64,000 nucleotides of DNA from Cymbomonas tetramitiformis (taxonomy: Eukaryota; Chlorophyta; Pyramimonadophyceae; Pyramimonadales; Pyramimonadaceae): positions 1 through 64,000 of the forward strand of contig LGRX02035323.1 in assembly GCA_001247695.2 (NCBI GenBank). The letters are read 5' to 3'. How positions within the stretch are numbered: the first letter of the stretch is position 1; each line of letters starts with the position of its first letter. Below are positions 12,001 to 20,394 of this stretch, one piece after another. Under the pieces are notes generated by a model. The model ran no database searches. It was given only the letters and a program-made list of their open reading frames with translations, and had not been told where the DNA came from. The position numbers were made by a program, and so were the translations under genes.

Positions 12001-15000
12001 GATGTGTGGAAAGCTAAGGGCGATGCTGTGACCTGAGTAATGTCATCGGGGAGGAAGGTGGGCTTGGTCATAATGGACTCTAAGAACATAATGTTCGCCC
12101 CGGCCTGTTTGAAGGACTGCATGTGCACCGGGCGCGGGGAGAACGAGGCCTCCACGCTGCCGAAGCTGACTTTGGCAGTAACCTCCGAGGAGGTCGTGGG
12201 CACCCCAAACGCGTTGTACAGCTCCATCTGTACGCTGTACGCAGTCTCCATGGGCAGCTCTAGGGGAAGCTGATGTATGAACTCCCCCTTCGAGGACCGC
12301 TTCGGCTTCTGAGCAGCAACGGCCACATCCAGCGCCCCCGCTGGGCGGCGACATGCAAGCGCCATTCTGCTGACTCTGCTGAAATACTGCCCGCCAGTGC
12401 AGCAAACGCCATGTGCACGCCAGGTCAGCAGAAGTGGGTGTAACGACATGAGGGGCAGCTCAGGCCTCACAGGGCATCCCGCGCCGGGGAAGCGAGCGAC
12501 GCGGCGGGCACACCCCATGCAGCGCGGCCCGCCAGAGCGGCGGGCATACCCCATGCAGCGCGGCCCGCCAGAGCGGCGGGGCGAGGGGCGCCAAGGGCAA
12601 GGGGAATGGCAGCAGAACACCTTCATCTCGGTGACCGACATCGACATGAGGACGCGCCCGCGCCACGCACTGCCCGGTACCTTCCCGCACACCATCGCTG
12701 TCGCCATGTCACTGGAGGTGTTCTCTGACGGCCCGTAGAGGTTCCACCAGCGCGCGTCTTTGTACTCCCCTGCATGCCCCCCGTCGGCCGCCGCAATACC
12801 CTTCCCGACAGGTGAGACCCACATGAGCTTGCGCTGCATAGTTGGCTCGTCCCGGCGTGGCGGCTTTGCGTTGGGCGTGGCCTAGGGTCGAGGCCACAGT
12901 GCCCTGGGGACCAGCAGAAAGGCGCATGCAACTGCTGGGCTGCTGCCTGCAAGAGCAGCAGGAAGTGGAAAAGCGGCAGTGAGCGAGCGAGGTCTCAGAT
13001 TGATACTGTAGAAGGCCGGCCGCTTGTGACGAGGGCGGGCGTACCCGCGAGCACGTCATCGAAGCGCAAGGTCAATTGCCCAATCAGATCGTGCTGGGAA
13101 ATTGAGTCGAAGTCCATGACGCGCACCCTGGTGGAGGTGGAACAGGGGTACGGGTGTGGTGAGATTCGTTACGAGTGTACCAATGTATTCTGGCGGGGTC
13201 AAGGAAAATGGAGGGCAGACATAGCGGAGGATCACAACTTGGCCTTTCTTACATTGGGGTGGGGAACAGCCCTCGCCCTCGACCCCCTTCTCTATCCCCA
13301 TGATAGAAGGAGGTCAAAGGCTCCAGGGATGCACGATCTGGAATGCTCACAGGGCACCGTGACGCCCTCCTCGCTAGATGGCGTTGTGAAGAGACCGAGG
13401 CATTAGAAGGAGACTCCTCGCTAGATCGTGTTGCTGAGAGACCGAGGCATTAGGAGGAAACTCCTCACTAGATTGCGTTGCTGAGAGACCGAGGCGTTAG
13501 AAGGAAACTCCTCGCTAGATCGTGTTGCTGAGAGACCGAGGCATAAGGAGGAAACTCCTCGCTAGATCCCGTTGCTGAGAGACCGAGGCGTTAGGAGGAA
13601 ACTCCTCGCTAGATCGTGTTGCTGAGAGACCGAGGTGTAAGAAGGAAACTCCTCGCTAGACCGTGTTGCTGAGAGACCGAGGCATTAGGAGGGAACCCAC
13701 CGGATTGTGTTGCTGAGGGAAGGTAGCGTCGCAGGCAGGACCAGCCGTTCATTCCATTTTGGGGATTGACTGTTGACAACCTCTGTGACCACCTCCGTTG
13801 GATTTCCGAAACACACCGCCACAAACGCATCTGCAGCTTTCCCAACGGCATTCATAGTCGCCTGCCCCAAGCCCGCCCCCCTCACAAGTCGCATCCACGA
13901 GCCACTTCGCGGCGTGCCAGGAATGGCCAAGCGCCCTCGAATCCTCAGGCACTGCCCTCCGTTGTCAGCAAGCCGAAACCTGGAGTTCCCAGCTCCTAGA
14001 GCCCGCAGTGGGTGTGGGCCATCGGCTCGCTGAAATAGAAGAGTCTGCTAGAAACCTTGTCCGAGAGCTCAAACTGATATTACCTTTGCTCGAGGGGGGG
14101 GGAAGGAGGAAGAGACGGGGATGAAGGATCCCAAGAGTGTCTGAAAGAGCTTCAACTTCAACAGCCCGGTGATTGGGGGGTAGAACAGGCCCCGTGCATC
14201 AGCAGCGAGGCAAGCCAAGAGGTCGCACTTTTGAAGAGAGGGCAAGTTCAACAGTTGCATGGCGGCGCAATGAGCAGGATCCTGCAACCTGAGGGCGGGG
14301 CACGCACCGAATCCATCTCGGGCAGTCCTTCCGCACGATCAACGTTCAGCTGATTGCGACACCCCAAAACGAGCGGAAGGATCAGCATTTCCGCTCAGAG
14401 GGCGAGCTCGTGATAATAGACCACACAGATAGAACGCGCCAGTGGTGAGGCATGGAAGTTTCTGTCATACCACGTGCCGTACATTGATAGACGGCGGCAG
14501 TGACGCGCGCAGCCATAAACGATGCAGCAGTGACACCCATTGAGAGGCGACGACAGCGGCACGTGACCGTGATAGACGCAGTGGCCGGGACTCTCGCAGT
14601 AATGGGCACTCGCAGCAGCGGCACGTGACAGTGGTAGACGCAGCGGCCGGGACTCGCAGTAATGGGCACCGCAGCAGCGGCACGTGACAGTGGTAGACGC
14701 AGTGGCCGGGACTCTCGCAGTAATGGGCACCCGCAGCAGCGGCACGTGACAGTGGTAGACGAGTGGCCGGGACTCGCAGTAATGGGCACCGCAGCAGCGG
14801 CACGTGGCAGTGGTAGACGCAGCGGCAGGGACTCTCGCAGTAATGGGCACTCGCAGCAGCAGCACGTGACAGTGGTAGACGCAGCGGCAGGGACTCTCGC
14901 AGTAATGGGCACTCGCAGCAGCAGCACGTGACAGTGGTAGACGCAGCGGCAGGGACTCTCGCAGTAATGGGCACTCGCAGCAGCGGCACGTCTCAGCAGT

Positions 15001-18000
15001 GGATGCAGCACTGGTAGTGGCACAGTACGATGATGTACATGGCTGCGATACCTGAAGTGACATATACTGCACATGTGATCAATGTTGTGTTGGACAGCGT
15101 GGCCTTTGCACATGAGGTGAGAGAAGGTGAGGCGGTGACACACCCAGTGATGCGCATGGCGGCAGTAGCAATGAGCTGACGGCAAAAATGAAAAGAATCA
15201 AAGAGAGATCGGCAGGTGAGACGCATTGCCCCACCTGAAGAGCATACTGCTTCACGTCCACGTCTGGGTTCATGCAATACACGTTGTGCACACCGGCCGC
15301 CGCGGCAAGGCGGTCTGCTTTCTCCTCCTGGCTCCATCAACAGCACAATCCCTGAGCCCGCCCCACCGAGCCTGCCGGCCACCGCATGGCGAAAGACCTC
15401 TGCTATGTGGATAACAGGACCGGTGCCATGCTGCCAGGGCACGAAAGGGACTGGGTTGAAGCACCTGATCCTCGTCGTGCACTTGCTGCTCATCTTCGGG
15501 CCCGAGCACTACAAAGGACGCCTTGAGGAATCCTTGCACGCCACCTGCGCGCACCTCCTCCCCCACTCCCATGCCGCAGCTGGGGAATCTGCCCAGCTCC
15601 CTTTGGGGCACTGTTGGTAAGCCGAAGCCGAGCTGCAGCTGCAAAGCACGGGAGATGCGTAACGAGGGGCCGCGTGGGGGGGTACGCAAGGAGAGCCGGT
15701 AAGAGAGGGCGCCAGGGGCCGACTGTACCCTCGCCTTTGCCGAAGGAGTTGGTGAGGGCGAACCACTGCCGCCAGAGCTCATGCTTGGGCGTGGCATAGA
15801 CGCCACCGAGCTCCACCTCGAAGCTGCCGATCGGCTCGTTGGAGAACAGCCTGTGCACACAACCCAAGGCATCAGATCGTGGCCCGCCAGAGCGGGGAGG
15901 CATCGGGAGTCTACAGGGAGGTGGGTCAGGGCAAGGCGAGGCGCTCACCGGTTGGCATCCAAGACCTGCACGAACACCTTCCCCACCTCCAGGTCGGACA
16001 AGTTCGCCACCTGGCCCCCGCTCCCGCTCCGCGCTCTCAGTGCCAGAGGGGCTTCGACCATTCGTCCCTCTTGCGCGGCAGAGAGCCGGGGCTCCTCCAC
16101 CAATCAGAGGGGCAGCCAAAACGGCGGCGCATCGATGTGGAACAGAAAAGCGAGGTCCGATGTGGTCTCGACAGGTCATCTGGACGGAGCAAAGCCGTGA
16201 TGGTACCTCAATATTGAAGGTAAAGAGTTCGTTGTAGATCCCGGAGGAGGTAGCCTTCAAGGTCTCTGTCTGCTTCACGTCGCCGTTGCACACCACCCTG
16301 CAAAGCCCAACAGGTTGTTCAGAACGGTCCGAGTCTGCAGTCGCACTCTTCAAGTCTGCCGATCCCTACCCGTTTCGAAGCACTTGGCCGGTCATACATG
16401 GAGGAGGACTGGGCTGCGCTGGGATGTTGGTAACAGGATATCGCCCAAGCCTCCTGGGCTTCCATTCAAGGCAGCAGCGCAGGTTCAGGAGGAAAGGGTA
16501 GTGGTGGCTTTCACAAGATCGCACCGCACAAAGGGATCGCTGGTTCCGCTACTATCTTTGCCTACGAGATTGTTCACCTCGAGGATGTTCACTCGCACGG
16601 TGTAGTCGCCGAGGGGAGCCTTCCCCAGCGACTCGCGGTCCACCATGAACTTCTTGCCGTACGGCGTCTGATCTTCGCCAAGCTCTGTATTCCGCAACTC
16701 CGGGTGCGCCCTCAACTCCTTCGTCGACTCGCGTCACGCAGTTCGGCGACAGGGCCGCGCGAGGCCCCGCAGATACCTGCGCTGTGACTCGGCACCTACG
16801 ACACGTGCCGTGTACCACGACTTGTGGTTGCCCTAAGCTCCGCCAACGATTGTGCCTAGTTCAGCAGGAAGTGGACAGTCACCGGCACCAGAACGGCCAC
16901 CGCCAAAGCGGCGTCCGGAGGTTCTGAACACCCCTTTCGGCTCTGCCCTGCGAGGTCCCCGCGAGGTCCGGGAGGTCGTGGCGAGTGGGGTCTGAGCGGG
17001 CGGGAGTACCTTCCGCAGCTTCCTCCAGCGGGTCGGGCTCAGGCTCGGGCAGCGCAGGATCGAGCTTGAGGACCAGGCGCACGTTCCCGAGTGGGGCGTC
17101 TTTGTCTGCGCAACGTGCCAACCCAAGGCAGCTGAGCGCGCCCTTCTCACTTCAGCCGGCCGCGGAGGTGCGCAGCGGATAACAGGAAGCGAGCCTTTGC
17201 GCCACCAAGGAAGGGCGCGCGTAGAAAATGCGGCAGAGAGGCGTCGCGCGCCGCCTGCCAGAGCGAGCGACTCTGCGGATGTGAAGGCCTCGCCGAAAGC
17301 TGGAACTACAATACGGATATATTGCAAGCCGACGATACGGGTCGCCACACCTGGTGTCTGATCCGGTAACTTCATAGGCAAAGGAGTCTCTGACTCGTCC
17401 TCGTCCACGATCGCCTTGGCGCGAGAAAGAGTAGGGCCCCGTGCCACCACGGGCGCTGGACGCCTTTTCCGACGAACTGGGGGAGGCTCTAGAGAAGGGT
17501 CGCCAAGCTCTGGAAGCCGTACACAACAAGGTTTGGTGGGGAAGAGTTGAGAGTTTGCAGCTAAAGGTTACAGAGTTGAAAACAGCTTTCAATACGAAGA
17601 GTTGTGATTTTGGCTGCCGTTGGGCTTAGTGCATTCGCGCCTGGTAAGAGCGAGGCAGCCTGCCAGACTGCGAGTCTTCAGAAAGCGTGTTGATGTGACT
17701 GAGTTATTTGATATCAAGGTGGCTTCGGCACCACTGACATACGCGAAAGAGAAATGCATGTCCGAGAAGTGAGTCTTACCTACAAGGTTGTACCAACCCC
17801 CTTGTTCATACGGACCCTTCATTTCCTGAATAGCTTCAGGAAGGGGTATGCAAGCACAACCAAGAAACTCGTTATCATTGGGGTCTTCGTCGAAGCACTC
17901 GAGATACAACGTCTGAGGCACCTGCAGTATAAAAATACAACTAACTTTTTCAACAAAAGTTCCGAGCCCAAATAGTTTCGAAAAGTCGAACAGGGTGGCA

Positions 18001-18489
18001 CGTTCACAAAACTCCTACTTGCCGATGGGAGAGAACACTTGAAAGTAGCACAAAACTGCGTCCATATACTTGAATACCTGTAGAGGGGAGAAGTGAAACG
18101 ATAGCACTGAAAGGATAGTTTGCAAGACAGATTTGCGTGCACTCTGCGGGCTGAGCTCTACTGGAGAACGGAAAAAAGGTATGTAGAGTGAGCATGTGGT
18201 CGCTGCAGATGAACAGTACCTCGTCAAGCTTATAAATGGGGAAGCGCATCTCGAAGTTCCATACTGGGTCCAAGCTGTCCCGGATGGTGGAAGTTTTCTG
18301 CCTGAACGATCCACACTTAATAATAGCGAAAGGATCGCTCAAGTTTGTCGGCTTACTCTTGAAGTAATTTGTCAAGCCTTTCGCTTCATCCTTGTTCTGC
18401 AGGTTGTGTGCCTCCGAAACTGTTACCACAAGCTCGTATTTGATCGGTTGTGGTTCAGCTTCTGGAACATTAGAGTCTTCCGAGGCCAT
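1..18489 (-). CDS. Ferlin (multi-C2 membrane-fusion protein), about 32 exons, 3' end outside window
   Basis: Ferlins are tail-anchored calcium-binding proteins of vesicle fusion and membrane repair. I assembled this gene by matching C2-domain fragments on the minus strand and requiring splice phases to agree. Exons (5' to 3'): 18489-18220, 17921-17780, 17476-17351, 17105-17010, 16684-16525, 16297-16207, 16010-15949, 15850-15729, 15544-15465, 15327-15235, 14349-14308, 13861-13701, 13127-13045, 12833-12621, 12308-12033, 11492-11301, 10502-10272, 8636-8427, 7848-7591, 7257-7032, 6553-6434, 5127-4798, 4419-4299, 4039-3912, 3726-3601, 3444-3348, 2999-2842, 2713-2621, 2443-2324, 1516-1464, 433-380, 271 downward. 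The start ATG at 18489 has a good context (AACCATGG). Domain order matches ferlins: C2A, C2B, C2C, FerB-like, C2D, C2E, acidic linker, C2F, C2G. Uncertain junctions: 13045/12833, 10272/8636, 8427/7848, 6434/5127, and a probable missing small exon between 2324 and 1516. The C-terminal transmembrane segment is not in the window. Confidence 0.88.
180..2713 (-). CDS. Ferlin exons 28-32: C2G domain, runs toward the window edge
   Basis: Exon 2621-2713 carries 'LIIWRTRKVPNQDP' and 'NQSDLFIR'. Exon 2324-2443 carries 'DTDTHWRAKKGEASFNYRM', the strongly conserved ferlin C2G segment. Exon 1464-1516 gives 'LKLQAWDQDLLNSNDYI', and the 54-bp exon 380-433 completes it with 'GEALLDLSGLFRTAF'; the junction restores the glycine codon exactly. 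Exon 271 downward begins 'PVKWLLSREP' in phase, but its end is unclear. Between 2324 and 1516 the phase differs (0 versus 2), so a small exon is probably missing. The membrane anchor is expected before base 1. Confidence 0.82.
703..1262. repeat. 40-bp minisatellite, about 14 copies, in a ferlin intron
   Basis: Unit begins CCACGGAGCTACCATCGAGC, 40 bp, with several internal deletions (positions 790-1140 are irregular). It lies in the intron between exons 1464-1516 and 380-433. Long open frames on both strands here are readings of the repeat, not genes. Confidence 0.92.
1554..1725. repeat. 30-bp minisatellite, 5 copies plus edges, in a ferlin intron
   Basis: Unit GCTGTGTGGCTGAGAGGGTC plus ten bases; copies start at 1561, 1591, 1621, 1651 and 1681. 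The 30-bp period keeps a frame open (a ten-residue repeat) on the strand opposite to ferlin, which is an artefact of length. Confidence 0.92.
2842..5127 (-). CDS. Ferlin exons 22-27: pre-C2F linker and C2F domain
   Basis: Exon 4798-5127 ends 'GRKVYNDALEKHMDLEPF' and 'ESVGYLK', matching the ferlin sequence just before C2F. Exon 4299-4419 starts 'GTIKMTVLDD'. Exons 3912-4039, 3601-3726 and 3348-3444 form C2F: 'AYVARLYVIRTRNIV', 'VKIGGQTLSFRDD', 'ELPVMLPG', 'HHDSLYRDVLVGQTELDLENR'. Exon 2842-2999 gives 'PIERRTLTKPGS' and 'RGKLEMWMELWP' with 'PPIDIHPPPP', all diagnostic of the C2F-C2G spacer. All splice phases agree from 4419 onward. The start of exon 4798-5127 is less certain. Confidence 0.88.
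6303..6366. repeat. 12-bp tandem repeat in a ferlin intron
   Basis: GGGGCGCAGCAA-type unit repeated about five times in the intron between exons 6434-6553 and 4798-5127. Confidence 0.85.
6434..7848 (-). CDS. Ferlin exons 19-21: C2E domain, poly-glutamate tract and lysine/arginine-rich linker
   Basis: Exon 7591-7848 begins 'ASFELFPADE' (ferlin 'GELLA-FEL' position) and contains 'LELTVIGLRG'. Exon 7032-7257 gives 'LRCDVLDHRLTG' and 'PLSAYLPWE', then a run of about ten glutamates from a CTC repeat. Exon 6434-6553 has an acidic stretch and then 'KKRRRRKKKN'. The conserved dysferlin-family order (C2E, acidic linker, C2F) is kept. The exon ends at 7591 and 7032 are followed by CCAG|GCATGG and CCAG|GCACGC. 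No GT donor keeps the phase there, so I infer two GC-AG introns. The acidic and basic tracts are encoded by triplet microsatellites and may vary in length. Confidence 0.75.
7918..8311. repeat. 30-bp minisatellite, about 13 copies, in a ferlin intron
   Basis: Unit GATGCTTCGTTGCAGGGGAC followed by CGGGGCCGTC with 1-3 bp length variants. It fills most of the intron between exons 8427-8636 and 7591-7848. Proline-rich open frames here are repeat readings. Confidence 0.92.
8427..10502 (-). CDS. Ferlin exons 17-18: C2D domain
   Basis: Exon 10272-10502 (77 codons, acceptor CTACAG) has an acidic N-terminal part and then 'NYLFRYAVYQAQHLPS', 'FADPYCVLTG', the start of a C2 domain. Exon 8427-8636 supplies its second half: 'PPVSVLVLDRNELCSDVLLGST' and 'PHKWHCLELG'. 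The proposed acceptor is TGTAG immediately before ATG at 8636; the triplet before it is an in-frame TAG, so the exon must begin there or later. The strands expected between these exons look short, so one small exon may be missing. The 1.6 kb intron holds the 30-copy TTAGGG-containing array. Confidence 0.72.
8768..9990. repeat. 40-bp minisatellite, about 30 copies, TTAGGG in each unit, in a ferlin intron
   Basis: Unit GGATTAGGGTGGCGCGGCCG followed by GGATCAGGGCAGCGCTGCCA. Units come in recognisable subtypes (GGGATCAGGG, GAGATCAGGG, GAGTTCAGGT; GCTGCCAGG versus GATTCCGGG) that alternate, so blocks of several units have been copied together. It occupies most of the 1.6 kb intron between exons 10272-10502 and 8427-8636. 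Confidence 0.95.
10905..11293. repeat. 43-bp minisatellite, about 9 copies, in a ferlin intron
   Basis: Unit GGCGTCATCAAGCACAGGGC, then TGCCCGCGCGCGGCAGTCAGGGA. In transcript sense the array begins only about 9 bases after the splice donor of exon 11301-11492. Confidence 0.93.
11301..12833 (-). CDS. Ferlin exons 14-16: FerB-like region and following C2-like block
   Basis: Exon 12621-12833 contains 'ARWWNLYGPSE' and 'GSAWRGRVLMSM', the W-NLYG and AWRGR-LMS motifs of the ferlin FerB/FerI region. Exon 12033-12308 (92 codons) contains 'ETAYSVQMELYNAFGVP' and ends 'LPDDITQ'. Exon 11301-11492 starts 'VPDVFVEIWDNG', the usual ferlin 'QVPD-F-' strand, and all three are phase 0. The 5' boundary of 12833 is uncertain because the previous exon ends in phase 1. 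Short direct duplications lie in both introns (12506-12581, 11890-11996). Confidence 0.78.
11890..11996. repeat. About 56-bp tandem duplication in a ferlin intron
   Basis: Two copies share CTCCGGGCTTCGACGGGGGC and TGAGGCGCGTGGCGCA, in the intron between exons 12033-12308 and 11301-11492. Confidence 0.85.
12506..12581. repeat. 36-bp tandem duplication in a ferlin intron
   Basis: CCCCATGCAGCGCGGCCCGC plus CAGAGCGGCGGGCATA occurs twice in tandem between exons 12621-12833 and 12033-12308. Confidence 0.85.
13045..15544 (-). CDS. Ferlin exons 9-13: post-C2B segment and C2C domain
   Basis: Exon 15465-15544 opens with 'GFLKASFVVLGPEDEQ', the conserved ferlin sequence that follows C2B. Exon 15235-15327 gives an acidic linker ending 'NPDVDVKQYALQ'. 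The tiny 42-bp exon 14308-14349 gives 'LNVDRAEGLPEMDS', matching the RAE-LP-MD signature of ferlin C2C. Exons 13701-13861 and 13045-13127 complete the domain ('AFVAVCFGN', 'SPKWNERLVLP', 'VRVMDFDSISQHDLIGQ'). Each junction is in phase. Two of the introns here hold minisatellites (14577-15000 and 13368-13712). The 3' end of exon 13701-13861 is itself homologous to the repeat unit of the adjacent array. Confidence 0.85.
13368..13712. repeat. 47-bp minisatellite, about 7 copies, overlapping the splice donor of a ferlin exon
   Basis: Unit TCCTCGCTAGATCGTGTTGC, TGAGAGACCGAGGCATTAGG, AGGAAAC. The last, diverged unit (about 13679-13730) covers the end of exon 13701-13861 and its GTGGGT donor, so the repeat unit equals exon end plus intron start. 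Confidence 0.92.
14577..15000. repeat. 58-62-bp minisatellite, about 7 copies, in a ferlin intron
   Basis: Unit GGGACTCTCGCAGTAATGGG, CACTCGCAGCAGCGGCACGT, GACAGTGGTAGACGCAGCGGCC with 2-4 bp deletions. It lies between exons 15235-15327 and 14308-14349. Confidence 0.92.
15729..17476 (-). CDS. Ferlin exons 3-8: basic/acidic linker and C2B domain
   Basis: Exons 17351-17476 and 17105-17010 encode a linker (RRKRR, then an acidic DEDESE stretch, then a proline/glutamate-rich tail). Exons 16525-16684, 16207-16297, 15949-16010 and 15729-15850 encode a second C2 domain: 'DYTVRVNILEVNNL', 'SDPFVR', 'NELFTFNIE', 'VFVQVLDANR', 'PIGSFEVELG', then 'ELWRQWFALT', which is the typical ferlin C2B ending. Phases run 1, 1, 1, 2, 0, 2, 1 and every junction restores the frame. 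The 16525 donor (CG|GTGCGA) was chosen over a nearby GTGAAA because only the former keeps phase with the next exon. Confidence 0.85.
17780..18489 (-). CDS. Ferlin exons 1-2: N-terminal C2 domain (C2A)
   Basis: Exon 1 (18220-18489, exactly 90 codons, ends phase 0 at GAG|GTACTG) and exon 2 (17780-17921, acceptor CTGCAG, ends phase 1 at G|GTAAGA) join without a frame break. The joined residues give a complete C2 fold: an N-terminal strand ending in a 'VTVSEAHNL' segment, a DPF motif near residue 53, 'LDPVWNFEM' near 73, and, after the splice, 'CFDEDPNDNEFLG', the acidic calcium loop followed by the conserved FLG. The acidic residues expected to bind calcium are present on both loops, so this C2 may be calcium-responsive (inference). 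The intron is 298 bp. Confidence 0.85.
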
Positions 18490-19115
18490 GGTTCACAGTC
18501 GGAGGAGTTATATTGAGTTCTGGCTTCGTGAATACACTGTTTCGAAGTCACTCAAAAGCATCCGTATATTCAGGAGATCGCCTTCCCGAGTGAAGACCTC
18601 GCAAAATACGGAGCGGAATTGCAACAACTGGGGCAGTTGGGTAAAGCTCCACACGTTTTATGTTCTGACGTGAGTTCTCTTCTGTTCTCGTTCTGGCACG
18701 ATATAAAGATCTGAAGAGGTGGTTGAATAGTGTTCAACAGTTGAACTGTACGTAAGTAGTTAGGATTTTTTTCATAAGAAAAAGAAAATATGGCATGAAT
18801 GCATTTATATCACTATCGATTATGATTTATACTAGGCGGATCGATCTCAAAAAGAGATCTCCACTAGGTACCTCGTACTGTACAGTACCACTTTTTGTAA
18901 GACTCGAGGATTGACCGGTCTTGTGTCAAATCTGTCATTTCAGGATCCAATGAAACGAAACAGCAATTCTTTCCGGCGATTTTCCCACGTCAGCCAAGAG
19001 CATCTTTCATGCATGACGGACAAGGGAAAAGTATCACATTTTCGAATTTGCTGAAGGTCAAGGACTGTCGAACCGTTTTGCTTTAGGGAGCAGTGTCACT
19101 GTAGCGGACGTCGTA
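18490..19115. other. Upstream region of the ferlin gene, no gene seen
   Basis: This AT-richer stretch precedes the ferlin start codon on the minus strand and should hold its promoter and 5' UTR. I see no open frame of note. The change from GC-rich minisatellite-laden sequence to AT-rich repeat sequence occurs here. Confidence 0.5.
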
Positions 19116-19309
19116 TACTCTCGTCCCCAGAGTTTAGACGAGCCGCGCTTCGCGCGGCTACCCGCGATTCGATTCGAGGGTTGCGTTACTTGATGATTGT
19201 GGAGCTCGTCTAAAGCCTAGAGTCTCCGGACGCCCATAAGCTCAATCTGCGTTACAAACCCTAAGTAATATTCGCGCTATTTCGGTCCGGAGACTCGGGT
19301 TCCAGAGTA
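19116..19309. mobile_element. Small Mutator-like MITE, 194 bp
   Basis: The direct repeat GGACGTCGTA occurs immediately outside both ends (19106-19115 and 19310-19319), the size of a Mutator-type 9-10 bp target duplication. The ends are imperfect inverted repeats beginning TACTCT. An inner inverted pair (TTTAGACGAGC near 19133 and GCTCGTCTAAA near 19206) adds hairpin potential. The 190-bp length excludes coding capacity. Confidence 0.6.
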
Positions 19310-19760
19310 GGACGTCGTAGGGTGCAGTTGAACAATCGCATAAGTATTACTTAATGGTTCGGAATACCATATTGATACACGAAATATACAACATAACGTT
19401 CAGACGGTATCACTCACTCGGCGAGAAGCAAATCCTTGCATCGATTGCCATCGAAGCGGGTTGGACCTGCGCAATTGAAGTATAGTTTTGATCCGCAATG
19501 TGGAGCCGAAACTGCAGTACGACATGCCTTTGGAACAAGGCCCGGTATCGATAACACGATAAGTCCGATTAATCGATTAATCAGACTTATCGTTATCGAT
19601 CGATAAGTTCAAACGACCGATCAAAAATATCATTATCAATCGATAAGTTCGAATGACTTATCAATATCAATCGGTTAGTTCAAACACGTTTTTGCAATCG
19701 ATTAATCGATCTGTCGCGTGCGTGGTACATATCGATAATTGTGCACCGTTGTACAGGGCG

Positions 19761-20394
19761 TGTTACGGCTGTAGATACAAGCGCCGTGGATATATTATTA
19801 ATATACAAAGAAACACTGCAAAGTTGGACAGCAATGCAAGTGAACGGATGAGCGGATTTGTGAGTGCAGATTCTGAAAGAAGAGCTGCTGAAGCACAACG
19901 CTTCCTCACTTAAGTACCTACGTCTCCCATCATCTTAGATGGTACCGCCATTGGGTTGTGAACCCGAGACGTAGGTTGAACGACCAGCATTGTGGAAACG
20001 ACTAGTTCGTTCATGCTGCGCATGCGTGTTCTGCACATGCTAAAAGCGAAAGATGGTTCTTGAAGAATCGACAAGATGTATCTTTGCTTTGTCATCTTCG
20101 AGTTCGGAGTACGAACTCTTGATGACAATGTCATTCAAGTATTTCCTTGAATAATAACAGATGATGTGACATATCATCTGGCGACCTGTACAGTCATCGT
20201 CGACTGTAATGACGACTGTCATAATGATGTATGACGCGACTCGACGTGTACAGTCGTGATCGATCGTACTGTCGACTGTCATATTAATATATGACACGAC
20301 ATGACATGACATGATATGACATGATATGACATGTCTGACAGGTATGACACGTATGACATGTATGACACATATGTCATCGGTCATGACCCTGACA
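19761..20394 (+). repeat. Element A 5' LTR
   Basis: Starts TGTTACGG, ends CTGACA. It contains a palindrome TTCTTGAAGAA (20057-20067), a GGGTTGTGAACCC hairpin near 19955, and a run of ATGAC-type pentamers near the 3' end. Confidence 0.92.

Noticed and set aside
703..15000. CRISPR-like arrays
   Set aside because: Units are contiguous, without unique spacers, and lie in eukaryotic introns.
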